From the NCBI GenBank assembly GCA_036513315.1, contig DATBZF010000033.1, forward strand, positions 1 through 64,000: a stretch of DNA of 64,000 bases, written 5' to 3'. The position numbers and the translations under genes are program-made. This DNA is from Roseiarcus sp036513315. GTDB taxonomy: Bacteria > Pseudomonadota > Alphaproteobacteria > Rhizobiales > Beijerinckiaceae. Of the stretch, positions 34,822-43,571 are shown in pieces (the stretch's first letter is position 1; each line of letters starts with the position of its first letter). The notes under the pieces were generated by a model. That model saw only the letters and a program-made list of their open reading frames with translations, made no database searches and had not been told where the DNA came from.

Positions 34822-35560
34822 CTTGGCTCTGGCTTCCAGAGAGGCTTTGAGCGCGGCGACGACGCTGCTCGATGTCTCCGGTCTGGAGGCCTGGTATGGC
34901 GAATCCCATATCCTGCATGGCGTCACATTCGATGTGCGGCGAGGCGAGGTCGTCACTCTGCTCGGGCGCAACGGCGCCGGCAAGACGACGACGCTGAAGT
35001 CGATCATGGGGATCGTCGGCAAGCGTAAAGGGTCAGCGAAATTCGAAGGCAGGGAGATCATCGATCTCACCTCCGATCGCATCGCCCGGCTCGGCATCGC
35101 GCTCTGCCCGGAAGAGCGCGGCATATTCGCCAGCCTGAATGTCGAGGAAAACCTCATGCTGCCGCCGCGGATAACCAAATCCGGCGGCCTTGGCCTTGAA
35201 CGCATCTTCACGCTGTTTCCCAATTTGAAGGAGCGCCTGAGCAGCGGCGGCAGCCGTTTATCGGGCGGCGAACAGCAAATGCTGGCGATCGCGCGCATTC
35301 TGCGCACAGGCGCGCGGCTTCTGATGCTCGATGAACCGACTGAGGGCCTTGCGCCCGTCATCATCCAGCAGATCGGGCGGACGATCGCCGAACTGAAGCA
35401 GGAAGGGTTCACCATTCTGCTTGTCGAACAGAATTTCCGTTTCGCCTCGACTGTCGCCGATCGTTATTTCGTGATGGAGCACGGCCGCGTCATCGATGCT
35501 TTCGCCAATGCCGAACTGGAAGCGAATATGAGCAAATTGCACGATTATCTCGGCGTCTGA
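34814..35560 (+). CDS. livF: Branched-chain-type ABC transporter ATP-binding protein LivF
   Basis: Second ATPase of the importer, 248 residues. Walker A is GRNGAGKTTTLKS, signature LSGGEQQMLAIARIL and Walker B LLMLDEPTEGLAP; the switch His is replaced by Gln in LLVEQNFRFA, normal for LivF. EAWYGESHILHGVTFDV is the typical start. The ATG at 34814 overlaps the livG stop; a TTG two codons earlier is less likely. Confidence 0.92.
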   Translation: MTDLALASREALSAATTLLDVSGLEAWYGESHILHGVTFDVRRGEVVTLLGRNGAGKTTTLKSIMGIVGKRKGSAKFEGREIIDLTSDRIARLGIALCPEERGIFASLNVEENLMLPPRITKSGGLGLERIFTLFPNLKERLSSGGSRLSGGEQQMLAIARILRTGARLLMLDEPTEGLAPVIIQQIGRTIAELKQEGFTILLVEQNFRFASTVADRYFVMEHGRVIDAFANAELEANMSKLHDYLGV

Positions 35561-35606
35561 GGCCGCCGCCAATTCAGTTTTGAAAAGAGACCAAGGGAGA
35601 CGCCCA

Positions 35607-36818
35607 ATGAAATCGACTTATCTCAGCGCGCTTGCCGTGAGCCTGCTGCTATCCACCGCCGCCTTCGCCGACGACAAGATCGTAAAGCTTGGCCAGCTCG
35701 ACGATCAATCAAGCCTTTATGCCGACAGCGGCGGTCCCGGCTCGGTCATCGCCGTGAATATGGCGGTCGAGGACAGCGGCCTGCGCGACAAGGGCTGGAC
35801 GATCGACGTCATTTCCGCCGACCATCAGAACAAGCCGGACATCGCGGTCGGCATCGCCCGCCAATGGTTTGATGTCGATAAGGTGGACGCGATCATCGGC
35901 GTGCAGAATTCCGGCGTCGCGCTCGCCGTCACCGGCGTCGCGAAGGAAAAGAACGGCGCATTCCTGGATTCGGGCGCCGCCAGTTCGGACCTGACCGGCA
36001 AGGCCTGCAACGCGAACATGATTCATTGGGCCTATGATACTTACGCGCTCGCCAATGGGACCGGCAAGGCGCTGGTCAAGCAGGGCGGCGACACCTGGTT
36101 CTTCGTGACCGCCGACTATGCTTTCGGACACGCGTTGCAACGCGATACTTCGGCCGTGGTCGAGGCGAATGGCGGCAAGGTCGTCGGCAGCGCCAATGTT
36201 CCGCTCAATACGCCCGATTTTTCCTCGTTCCTGCTGCAGGCGCAATCGTCGAAGGCGAAAGTCGTCGGCCTCGCCAATGCCGGCGGCGACACGACGAATT
36301 CGATCAAGCAGGCGCATGAGTTCGGCATCGTCGAAGGCGGACAGAAGCTTGCCGCCTTGCTGACCTTCATCTCCAACGTTCACGCGCTCGGGTTGGACGT
36401 CGCACAGGGCCTCACCCTCACGGCGACGTTTTACTGGGACATGAACGAGGGCACGCGCGCCTGGTCCAAACGTTTCTCGGAGCGCATGAAAACCCATGCG
36501 GAACCGACGATGGTCCAGGCGGGGGATTATTCCTCAACGTTGCATTATCTGAAGACGCTGGAGGCGATGGGCGGCAATCCGCATGACGGCGCCAAGGTCA
36601 TCGCTAAAATGAAGGAATTGCCGACCGACGATCCGCTTTTCGGCAAGGGAACCATCCGCGCCGACGGCCGCAAAATTCACCCCGCCTATCTTTTCGAAGT
36701 GAAGAAGCCGTCGGAATCGAAATATCCCTGGGACTATTACAAGCTGCTCGCCACTATCCCCGCGGAGGAAGCCTTCCGCCCGCTCGCGCAGAGCGAGTGC
36801 CCTCTTGTCAAGAAGTAG
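35607..36818 (+). CDS. Periplasmic substrate-binding protein (LivK/type 1 PBP family)
   Basis: A 403-residue protein with a signal peptide ending STAAFADD. The mature protein has the Peripla_BP_6 fold: VKLGQLDDQSSLYADSGGPG at the start, ADHQNKPDIAVGIARQW and VDAIIGVQNSGVALAV. The ligand pocket differs from true leucine-binding proteins and resembles alphaproteobacterial relatives that bind aromatic acids or other organic acids. The substrate is therefore left open. It sits between livF and livH with AAGGGAGA upstream of the ATG. Confidence 0.88.
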   Translation: MKSTYLSALAVSLLLSTAAFADDKIVKLGQLDDQSSLYADSGGPGSVIAVNMAVEDSGLRDKGWTIDVISADHQNKPDIAVGIARQWFDVDKVDAIIGVQNSGVALAVTGVAKEKNGAFLDSGAASSDLTGKACNANMIHWAYDTYALANGTGKALVKQGGDTWFFVTADYAFGHALQRDTSAVVEANGGKVVGSANVPLNTPDFSSFLLQAQSSKAKVVGLANAGGDTTNSIKQAHEFGIVEGGQKLAALLTFISNVHALGLDVAQGLTLTATFYWDMNEGTRAWSKRFSERMKTHAEPTMVQAGDYSSTLHYLKTLEAMGGNPHDGAKVIAKMKELPTDDPLFGKGTIRADGRKIHPAYLFEVKKPSESKYPWDYYKLLATIPAEEAFRPLAQSECPLVKK

Positions 36819-36882
36819 CTCTTCGGCCGGCCTGTTTCTGGCGCAAGGGATAGGCCGGCGATCGACGGACGGGGCTTAGGTT

Positions 36883-37770
36883 ATGCTCGCCATTCTCGGC
36901 ATTTCGCCGCAGCAATTATTCCAGCAATTGCTGGTCGGTCTCATCAACGGGTCGTTCTACGCGCTGCTCAGCCTTGGCCTTTCCGTCATTTTCGGCATGC
37001 TCAATATCGTCAATTTCGCGCATGGCGCCCTTTATATGGTGGGCGCTTTCGCGGCCTATTTCCTTCTCAACGAATTTGGCCTCAATTATTGGTTCGCGCT
37101 CGTTCTGTCGCCTCTCATCGTCGGCGCATTCGGCGCGCTGCTGGAGCGCGTATTGCTCAGAAGGTTGGCCGGACTCGATCCGCTCTATAGCCTGCTGCTG
37201 ACTTTTGGTCTTGCGCTTGTGATCCAGGGCGTCTTTCAGAATTTCCTCGGCGCCTCCGGCAAGCCCTACGCCATTCCCAGCGCATTGGCCGGCGGCGTCA
37301 ATCTGGGCTTCATGTTCCTGCCGATCTATCGCGCCTGGGTGATTGTCTTTTCAGCAATCGTCTGTTTCTCGACGTGGTTCCTGATCGAGAAAACCCGGCT
37401 GGGCGCCTATCTGCGCGCAGCGACCGAGAATCCGATCCTGGTTCGCGCCTTTGGGATCAACGTGCCGCGCATGATCACGCTGACTTATGCTTTTGGCATC
37501 GGCCTGGCGGCGCTGGCCGGCGTGCTTGCGGCGCCGATTTATCAGGTGCGCCCGGGCATGGGCGCCGACATCATCAGCGTCGTTTTTGCGGTTGTCGTCA
37601 TCGGCGGCATGGGCTCCATCCTCGGCTCCGTTTTGACGGGTTTCGGCCTGGGAGTGATCGAGGGCCTCACCAAGGTATTTTATCCCGAGGCGTCGAACAC
37701 GGTTGTGTTCGTCATCATGGCTTTCGTCCTCCTCATCCGGCCGGCCGGCCTGTTCGGGAGGGTCGCCTGA
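36883..37770 (+). CDS. livH: Branched-chain-type ABC transporter permease LivH
   Basis: An inner-membrane permease of 295 residues with about eight hydrophobic segments. LLVGLINGSFYALLSLGLSVIFGMLNIVNFAHGALYM at about 13-50 is the LivH hallmark (N-terminal segment). The conserved cytoplasmic loop LRAATENPILVRAFGINVPRM contacts the ATPases. livM begins one base after its stop. Confidence 0.93.
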   Translation: MLAILGISPQQLFQQLLVGLINGSFYALLSLGLSVIFGMLNIVNFAHGALYMVGAFAAYFLLNEFGLNYWFALVLSPLIVGAFGALLERVLLRRLAGLDPLYSLLLTFGLALVIQGVFQNFLGASGKPYAIPSALAGGVNLGFMFLPIYRAWVIVFSAIVCFSTWFLIEKTRLGAYLRAATENPILVRAFGINVPRMITLTYAFGIGLAALAGVLAAPIYQVRPGMGADIISVVFAVVVIGGMGSILGSVLTGFGLGVIEGLTKVFYPEASNTVVFVIMAFVLLIRPAGLFGRVA

Positions 37771-37771
37771 A

Positions 37772-38743
37772 ATGACCGAACTGTCGCCGACCGCGCCCAT
37801 TTTCACCCAAACGCATAGCGGACGCGACGAAAGGATCGCGTTCGCGATCATGACATTGCTGCTCGTCGTCGCGCCTTTCGCGGTCTATCCGTTCTTTCTG
37901 ATGCAGGCGCTCTGCATCGCTTTATTCGCCTGCGCCTTCAATCTGCTGGTCGGCTATGTCGGGCTTCTCTCGTTCGGCCATGCGATGTTTCTGGGGCTCG
38001 CCTCCTATGTCAGCGCGCATGCCGCCAAAGTCTGGGGCCTCGATCCCGCATTGGCGATCATCGCCGGCGCCGCCAGCGCGGCGGCGCTTGGCGCCGCAAC
38101 CGGCGCATTGGCGATAAGACGACAAGGCATTTATTTCGCGATGATCACGTTGGCGCTGTCGCAGATGATCTATTTCTTCTGCCTCGAGGCGCCGTTCACC
38201 CATGGCGAGGACGGCATCCAGTCGGTGCCGCAGGGCAGGCTGCTCGGAATCGTCGATCTGTCCAACCAGACCACGCTCTATTATTTTGTGCTGGCGATAT
38301 TCCTGTTCGGCTTCCTGGTCATCTACCGCACGATCAATTCGCCGTTCGGCGACATTCTCAAGGCGATCCGCGAGAATGAGCCGCGCGCTGTTTCGCTCGG
38401 TTACCGGGTCGATCAATACAAGCTGGCGGCTTTCGTTCTGTCGGCGGCGCTCGCCGGCCTCGCCGGGGCGACGAAGGCGATCTTCGCGCAGAACGCTTCG
38501 CTGACCGACGTGCAATTCTCGACCTCGGGCGAGGTCGTGCTGATGACGCTGCTCGGCGGCATGGGTACGGTCTACGGGCCGGTGATCGGCGCTTTCATCG
38601 TGGTCGCGATGCAGCAATATCTCGGCCAATATCTCGGCGAATGGGTGACGGTGATCCAGGGCTCCATTTTCGTCGTCTGCGTGCTGCTGTTCCGCCGCGG
38701 CATCGTCGGGGAAATCGCCGCTTTCTTCAAACGATCCCTGTAG
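37772..38743 (+). CDS. livM: Branched-chain-type ABC transporter permease LivM
   Basis: The partner permease, 323 residues, with about nine hydrophobic segments. FNLLVGYVGLLSFGHAMFLG near 45-65 and the cytoplasmic loop LKAIRENEPRAVSLGYRVDQYK mark LivM. The start is the ATG at 37772, adjacent to the livH stop; the frame is open further upstream inside livH. It is the last gene of the cluster. Confidence 0.93.
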   Translation: MTELSPTAPIFTQTHSGRDERIAFAIMTLLLVVAPFAVYPFFLMQALCIALFACAFNLLVGYVGLLSFGHAMFLGLASYVSAHAAKVWGLDPALAIIAGAASAAALGAATGALAIRRQGIYFAMITLALSQMIYFFCLEAPFTHGEDGIQSVPQGRLLGIVDLSNQTTLYYFVLAIFLFGFLVIYRTINSPFGDILKAIRENEPRAVSLGYRVDQYKLAAFVLSAALAGLAGATKAIFAQNASLTDVQFSTSGEVVLMTLLGGMGTVYGPVIGAFIVVAMQQYLGQYLGEWVTVIQGSIFVVCVLLFRRGIVGEIAAFFKRSL

Positions 38744-38900
38744 GCGCTTCATCGGCTCGATCGCCATAGGACCGCCAATATGGGAACACTGGTGCGGCGA
38801 CGATGGCGCAGCGGCGCATTTTATGCCGAAAAGCGCACCGGTCTGTTGACCAGCCGCCGGACGCCGCTATATACCGCCCGTCCCGACTCTTCCGGTCAGG

Positions 38901-38985
38901 GCCCCTGTGGCGGAATTGGTAGACGCGCTCGACTCAAAATCGAGTTCCGCAAGGAGTGCTGGTTCGATTCCGGCCAGGGGCACCA
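38901..38985 (+). tRNA. tRNA-Leu (anticodon CAA)
   Basis: An 85-nt cloverleaf. Acceptor GCCCCTG (38901-38907) pairs with CAGGGGC (38975-38981), the D-loop contains TTGGTAGA, the anticodon arm is CTCGA-CTCAAAA-TCGAG with anticodon CAA, a short class II variable arm follows, and the T arm contains GGTTCGATTCC. CCA is encoded at 38983-38985. It decodes UUG. No integrase or duplicated 3' end was seen beside it. Confidence 0.97.
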
Positions 38986-39155
38986 GAGCCGTTCTCATAT
39001 TTTTACGCGCGAACCCAGCGATCCGCGAGGACGGCGCGCGCCGGCCAGCCGCTATCTTTTGAACGACGGGCGCTTGCTCTGGGCGAGCGGGCGGACTGTC
39101 GCCAAGCTGGCGGCGCAATTAGTGACATAGCCGGCGACGTGAACATCCAGTCCGA

Positions 39156-39392
39156 CTAAGCGCGGCTGGTGATCGGCGGCGGCGTCGTTGGCGTAGGCCA
39201 AGGGTCGGTGACAGGTATTTCCTCGGGCGTCGGAACATCGGGGACTTCCGCCGGGGGGCGTTCCGCCGGACGGGGTTGCGGGGCCGGCGGATCGGCAAGG
39301 GGCGGCGGTCCGGGCGGCGCCTTCGGCGGCGGATCAGGCGGAATTTCTGGCGAAACAGGCGCGCCGCTGCCCACTACAATCGCGCGATCCAT
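39156..39392 (-). CDS. 78-residue proline-rich small protein of the general stress regulon
   Basis: The protein starts MDRAIVVGSGAPVSPEIPPD and is then almost entirely proline-rich low-complexity sequence (PPPKAPPGPPPLADPP, later PTPEEIPVTDPWPTPTTPPP). It has no signal peptide and no membrane segment. The start at 39392 is set by a strong AGGAGAAG upstream; the longer open frame from 39728 is basic and runs into glgX. A consensus EcfG promoter lies at 39482-39506. I know no named family; likely disordered. Possible roles such as SH3-like binding or envelope association are speculation. Confidence 0.65.
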   Translation of the reverse strand: MDRAIVVGSGAPVSPEIPPDPPPKAPPGPPPLADPPAPQPRPAERPPAEVPDVPTPEEIPVTDPWPTPTTPPPITSRA

Positions 39393-39481
39393 AATTTTCT
39401 TCTCCTGTCGGCGAAGCGTGAGGCGGAATACGACCTCTGCCCTTGGACCCGCGCTTCCGCCACGAGGCCAGACGTCCGGCA

Positions 39482-39506
39482 AACGAATCGCGCAGGCAAT
39501 CGTTCC
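39482..39506 (-). promoter_or_regulatory. EcfG (general stress sigma) promoter for the proline-rich gene
   Basis: On the minus strand GGAAC (39506-39502), exactly 16 bases, CGTT (39485-39482): a full match to the alphaproteobacterial EcfG consensus GGAAC-N16/17-CGTT. It points to the proline-rich gene, with a 5' leader of about 85 bases. Confidence 0.75.
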
Positions 39507-39591
39507 CTGGGGAAGGCGAGGCGCGGGCGAGCGAATTGAAGACGAGCCGTCGGGCGATCTCAACATTCCGCGGCGAGCGCCAAAAGCGGTT

Positions 39592-41721
39592 CTATTTTTT
39601 CGCCGCCGCTCGCTCGAACAGCAACAGCGAACGGCCGGTGACGTCATAGACCGCGCCGATCTTGAATTCTGTCTCCCGCAGATTCTGATCGTTCGTATCG
39701 AGCAGCCTTGTCCAGCCACGACCCTCAAAACACGGCGGTAACTTAAACTTCACCAGATCATGATGGGCGTTGAACACCATCAAAAGCGTCGCGTCGCCGC
39801 CGCGCTTGCGAATGCCCGTCGCCTGCGCACGGCCGTCCATCAGCATACCCAGACATTGCGTGCGACCGTCGTCCCAGGCCTCGGCCGACATTTCCGAGCC
39901 GTCGGCGTTGATCCAGCTGACGTCGCGGACCTCGATGTCCTTGTTGGACTCGCCAGTGAAAAAGCGTGAGCGGCGCAATATCGGATATTTGTTGCGCAAG
40001 GCGACCAGCTTGCGAAAGAAGTCGACGCGCGCCTTGTTCTTTTCCTCCAATCCCCAATTGACCCAAGAGATCGCGTCATCCTGACAATAGGCGTTATTGT
40101 TGCCGTTCTGCGTTCGCCCGAATTCATCGCCCGCCAATAGCATCGGGATTCCCTGCGCAAGGACAAGCGTCGCCAGAATATTGCGCATTTGCCTTTCGCG
40201 AAGAGCGTTGACGGCCACGTCATCGGTCGGCCCTTCGACGCCGCAATTCCAGGACCTGTTCGATGAACTGCCGTCCTTGCCGTCCTCGCCATTCGCTTCA
40301 TTGTGCTTTTCATTGTACGCGACGCAGTCAAACAAAGTGAAGCCATCGTGGGCGGTGACGAAATTGACGCTCGCCCATGGTTTGCGGCCGCGATGGTTGA
40401 ATTTATCCGGCGAGGCGCACAAGCGCGGCGCCAATTCTTTGGCGTTTGACTCGCCGCGCCAGAAATCGCGAACGGTGTCGCGGAATGTGTCGTTCCACTC
40501 CGCCCAGCCGGGCGGAAACCCGCCGACCTGATAGCCGCCGGGCCCGCAATCCCAGGGTTCGGCGATCAGCTTGACGCGGGTAAGCACGGGATCCTGTCCT
40601 ACCGCCTTCAGGAACCCGCTCTCGGTGTTGAAGCCGTCAGGTTCACGCGCCAGAATCGTGCCAAGATCGAAGCGAAAGCCGTCGACGTGCATTTCCCCGA
40701 CCCAATAGCGTAGGCTGTCGGTCACCATCTGAATGACGCGCGGATGGCTCAGATTGACGGTGTTTCCCGTGCCCGTATCGTTGATGTAATAACGCTTTTT
40801 GTCGGGCATCAACCGGTAGTAGGAGGCGTTGTCGATGCCCTTGAAGGACAGCGTCGGGCCGAGCTCATTGCCCTCCGCGGTATGATTATAGACGACGTCG
40901 AGAATCACCTCGAGGCCCGCATCATGGAACCGCGCGATCATTTCCTTGAACTCGCGTAAGGAATTGGCGACGTCGAGCGCGTACCGCGGATCGGGCGCGA
41001 AGAAGCCGATGGAATTATAGCCCCAATAATTCGTCAGCTTCTTTTCCAGAAGATGGCTGTCGTTGAGAAACGTATGGATCGGCAGGAGCTCGACGGTGGT
41101 GATTCCAAGCGACTTGACGTAATCGACCACTTCCCTGGCGCCGAGTCCCGCATAGGTGCCCCGCAGGTGCTCGCTTATGGCGGGATGGAGTTTGGTTATG
41201 CCTTTGACATGCGTTTCATAGATGATCGTCTGGTCCCAGGGCGTGAAGCGCCGGCTCGACTCGCCGCGCCAGTCGAAATTCGGATCCACCACGACCGATT
41301 TGGGCACGAACGGCGCACTGTCGCGCTTGTCGAAGGTGAGGTCCTTGCCCTTGGCCGCAATATCGTAGCCGAAAACGGCCGGATTCCATTTCAGCCCGCC
41401 GACGTGCGCCCGTGCATAAGGGTCGAGCAGCAGCTTATTGGCGTTGAAGCGATGACCCGCCTCAGGCTCGTAAGGTCCATCGACGCGAAAGCCATAAAAT
41501 GTCCCAGGGCCGATATCCGCGATCCGTCCATGAAAAATCTCGTCGGTGAATTCCGGCAGTTCGAAGCGCTCGACCTCGCGCTTGCCGTCGCTGTCAAAAA
41601 CGCAAACTTCCACCCGCGTCGCATGCGCTGAAAATACTGCAAAATTGGCGCCCTTCCCGTCCCACGTCGCCCCAAGCGGATAAGGCGTACCCTCGCTGAT
41701 GCGCGCTGAATCGACATTCAA
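39592..41721 (-). CDS. glgX: Glycogen debranching enzyme GlgX
   Basis: An isoamylase-type GH13 enzyme of 709 residues that removes alpha-1,6 branches from glycogen limit dextrins. An N-terminal CBM48 (about 10-110) begins GTPYPLGATWDGKGANFAVF. The catalytic barrel has DVVYNHTAEG, the nucleophile Asp in VDGFRFDLG, the acid Glu in LIAEPWDCGPGGYQVG and the transition-state Asp in FVTAHDGFTL. A short C-terminal beta domain follows. It lies beside the EcfG regulon genes; glycogen and trehalose metabolism are often stress-controlled, though no EcfG site was found before it. Confidence 0.95.
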   Translation of the reverse strand: MNVDSARISEGTPYPLGATWDGKGANFAVFSAHATRVEVCVFDSDGKREVERFELPEFTDEIFHGRIADIGPGTFYGFRVDGPYEPEAGHRFNANKLLLDPYARAHVGGLKWNPAVFGYDIAAKGKDLTFDKRDSAPFVPKSVVVDPNFDWRGESSRRFTPWDQTIIYETHVKGITKLHPAISEHLRGTYAGLGAREVVDYVKSLGITTVELLPIHTFLNDSHLLEKKLTNYWGYNSIGFFAPDPRYALDVANSLREFKEMIARFHDAGLEVILDVVYNHTAEGNELGPTLSFKGIDNASYYRLMPDKKRYYINDTGTGNTVNLSHPRVIQMVTDSLRYWVGEMHVDGFRFDLGTILAREPDGFNTESGFLKAVGQDPVLTRVKLIAEPWDCGPGGYQVGGFPPGWAEWNDTFRDTVRDFWRGESNAKELAPRLCASPDKFNHRGRKPWASVNFVTAHDGFTLFDCVAYNEKHNEANGEDGKDGSSSNRSWNCGVEGPTDDVAVNALRERQMRNILATLVLAQGIPMLLAGDEFGRTQNGNNNAYCQDDAISWVNWGLEEKNKARVDFFRKLVALRNKYPILRRSRFFTGESNKDIEVRDVSWINADGSEMSAEAWDDGRTQCLGMLMDGRAQATGIRKRGGDATLLMVFNAHHDLVKFKLPPCFEGRGWTRLLDTNDQNLRETEFKIGAVYDVTGRSLLLFERAAAKK

Positions 41722-41802
41722 TCGTCGGCTCCTGTGATTTCCCTGATCGAGGTCGGTCGGTTGGACGTAATCAAAAGCCCGACGTCACGCCGGCGTCGTT
41801 TT

Positions 41803-42348
41803 TCACTCCGAGGCGACAGAGGACGAGTGGGACTCACCCGCGCCCGGATCATACTGCAACAATTCGGCGAGCCGGGTGCGCGCGCGTGAGACCCGGCTTT
41901 TCATCGTTCCGACGGCGCATTTGCATATTTCCGCCGCCTCTTCATAAGACAGGCCCGAGGCGCCAATGAGAATCAGGGCCTCTCGCTGATCCGGCGGCAG
42001 TTTCTGCAAAGCTTGGCGGAAATCGAGGTATTCCATGTGGTCGTCCTGGTTCGGTTTGGAGACCAGCATCCCCGACAGGCCGCCGTCTATATCAGCCACC
42101 TCGCGCCGACGTTTTCTGAATTCCGAATAGTAAGCATTACGCAGGATGGTGAATAGCCATGCCAGCAGATTCGTCCCGATCGTGAAGGACTTGATGTTGA
42201 GAAGCGCCTTGGCGAGCGTCTCCTGCACCAGATCGTCCGCCCGGTCCGGATTGCCGCACAATGAAACAGCGAAAGCGCGCAGTCTTGGGATCGCCGCAAC
42301 CATATCTTGTTTGATCTGCACGCCGGCAGGCATCGTTTCATGGATCAT
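41803..42348 (-). CDS. ecfG: General stress response sigma factor EcfG
   Basis: An ECF15-type sigma factor of 181 residues. Region 2 contains NPDRADDLVQETLAKAL and the -10 recognition helix TNLLAWLFTILRNAYYSEFRKRRRE. Region 4 contains LPPDQREALILIGASGLSYEEAAEI and GTMKSRVSRARTRL. It is held by NepR until phosphorylated PhyR titrates NepR away, and then reads GGAAC-N16/17-CGTT promoters. Its start overlaps the nepR stop as ATGA, so the two are translationally coupled. Confidence 0.94.
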   Translation of the reverse strand: MIHETMPAGVQIKQDMVAAIPRLRAFAVSLCGNPDRADDLVQETLAKALLNIKSFTIGTNLLAWLFTILRNAYYSEFRKRRREVADIDGGLSGMLVSKPNQDDHMEYLDFRQALQKLPPDQREALILIGASGLSYEEAAEICKCAVGTMKSRVSRARTRLAELLQYDPGAGESHSSSVASE

Positions 42349-42566
42349 TCGTCACCGCTCTTCGCGTCGAGGCGGTTTAACAATTCCATGAAGCGATCGG
42401 GCACCGGTTGATCGGCCACCTCATCATAAAGAGCCCTCAATTGACGGCCAATGTGATCTTTTACATTCGGAATTCGTTTTTTTGATCGCGCTACCGAATC
42501 ATCGGCGGGATTGGAACTGGGAGTGGGCGTCATTGGCGGCGGTCCTGGCATCTTCTTCTCAACCAT
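42345..42566 (-). CDS. nepR: Anti-sigma factor NepR
   Basis: A 73-residue anti-sigma factor. The conserved NepR helices are in VKDHIGRQLRALYDEVADQPVPDRFMELLNRLD (about 33-66), flanked by a disordered proline-rich N-terminus (MVEKKMPGPPPMTP). It sequesters EcfG and is released by PhyR. The start at the ATG at 42566 avoids a 23-codon upstream extension. It lies directly before ecfG and opposite phyR, the classical arrangement. Confidence 0.93.
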   Translation of the reverse strand: MVEKKMPGPPPMTPTPSSNPADDSVARSKKRIPNVKDHIGRQLRALYDEVADQPVPDRFMELLNRLDAKSGDE

Positions 42567-42651
42567 CAACGATTCTCCAGCCGGTCCGTCATATCGTTGC
42601 CATCGGCCCCGATGATTCGCTTCGGTGCACTTCACAAAACAAGCAAAGAAA

Positions 42652-42676
42652 AACCCGCACCCGCAAATATGGTTCC
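42652..42676 (-). promoter_or_regulatory. Probable EcfG promoter for nepR-ecfG
   Basis: On the minus strand GGAAC (42676-42672), 16 bases, GGTT (42655-42652): one mismatch to the CGTT -10 element. It is 86 bp before the nepR start and back to back with the phyR promoter, indicating positive feedback. Confidence 0.55.
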
Positions 42677-42684
42677 ATCAGGAG

Positions 42685-42709
42685 GGAACAAAATTTGCCA
42701 TCGGGCGTT
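42685..42709 (+). promoter_or_regulatory. EcfG promoter for phyR
   Basis: GGAAC (42685-42689), exactly 16 bases, CGTT (42706-42709): a full match to the EcfG consensus, 38 bp before the phyR ATG. phyR is autoregulated by EcfG in other alphaproteobacteria. Confidence 0.8.
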
Positions 42710-42747
42710 TGGACTGGTGATAAGAGACCCAAGAAACAGGGGCGTCC

Positions 42748-43560
42748 ATGTCGGTTTCCGCAGCCATTACTCCGCATATCCCTTTTTTGCGTCGATTCGC
42801 CCGCGCTCTGTCAGGAACGCAGCAATCGGGCGACGCTTATGTCGCAGCGACGCTCGAAGCCATTCTCGCCGACCAGAGTATTTTCAACGCTGACTTGAGC
42901 CCAAGAGTCGCCCTCTATCGGGTTTTCTTGCGGACGTGGCGGGCTGTCCCCACGAATCTCGCCATGGACAGGACCATCGGCGGCGCTGAGGCCGCGGCGA
43001 GCAAAAACCTCGGCGCTATCCCGGTGGCGCCCCGTATCGCCTTCCTTTTGAGCGCAGTCGAGTCTTTCAAAATAGAAGAGATTGCGCAGACCCTCGAATG
43101 TTCGGAGGCCGAAGCGCGCGATTTGATCGATCAGGCCGGGCGGGGAATAGCCGCGCAGATTAGCACAAGAGTGCTTATTATTGAGGATGAGCCTCTGATT
43201 GCTCTGGATCTTCAGTATCTTGTCGAACAATTGGGGCACGAGGTCACCACGATAGCGCGCACGCATACCGAAGCCGTTCGCGCGGCGATAAAAGCGAGCC
43301 CGGGCCTGATTCTTGCTGACATCCAGCTTGCCGATGGCAGTTCGGGGTTGGAGGCGGTCAATGAAATTCTCGGATCGCTCGAAGCGCCTGTGATTTTCAT
43401 TACTGCCTTTCCGGAAAGGTTCCTTACGGGCCACGCGCCCGAGCCGGCCTTCCTCATTGCAAAACCGTTCAGCGCCGAATCTGTGAAGGCGGTGATCAGC
43501 CAGGCCTTGTTTTTCGAGCGAAAGTCGCAGCGCATCGAGGCGAATTTGGCGAGCCGATAG
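42748..43560 (+). CDS. phyR: General stress response regulator PhyR
   Basis: An anti-anti-sigma response regulator of 270 residues. The N-terminal sigma-like domain (about 1-135) mimics EcfG, with LAMDRTIGGAE-type and FKIEEIAQTLECSEAEARDLIDQAG helices. The C-terminal receiver has IEDEPLIALDLQYLVEQLGH, the phosphoacceptor Asp in ILADIQLADGSSG and Lys in LIAKPFSAES. On phosphorylation the sigma-like domain binds NepR and frees EcfG. It diverges from nepR-ecfG. Confidence 0.95.
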   Translation: MSVSAAITPHIPFLRRFARALSGTQQSGDAYVAATLEAILADQSIFNADLSPRVALYRVFLRTWRAVPTNLAMDRTIGGAEAAASKNLGAIPVAPRIAFLLSAVESFKIEEIAQTLECSEAEARDLIDQAGRGIAAQISTRVLIIEDEPLIALDLQYLVEQLGHEVTTIARTHTEAVRAAIKASPGLILADIQLADGSSGLEAVNEILGSLEAPVIFITAFPERFLTGHAPEPAFLIAKPFSAESVKAVISQALFFERKSQRIEANLASR

Positions 43561-43571
43561 GAGCGCGGCGC

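Noticed and set aside
34042..38743. Urea (urt) transporter because ureC is in the window
   Set aside because: ureC is over 24 kb away and the binding protein and gene order are liv-like rather than urtABCDE.
38901..38985. tRNA-Leu as an integration site
   Set aside because: No integrase, no duplicated 3' end and ordinary genes on both sides.
39393..39728. N-terminal extension of the proline-rich protein
   Set aside because: Runs across the EcfG promoter and into the glgX 3' end, and the ribosome site supports the ATG at 39392.
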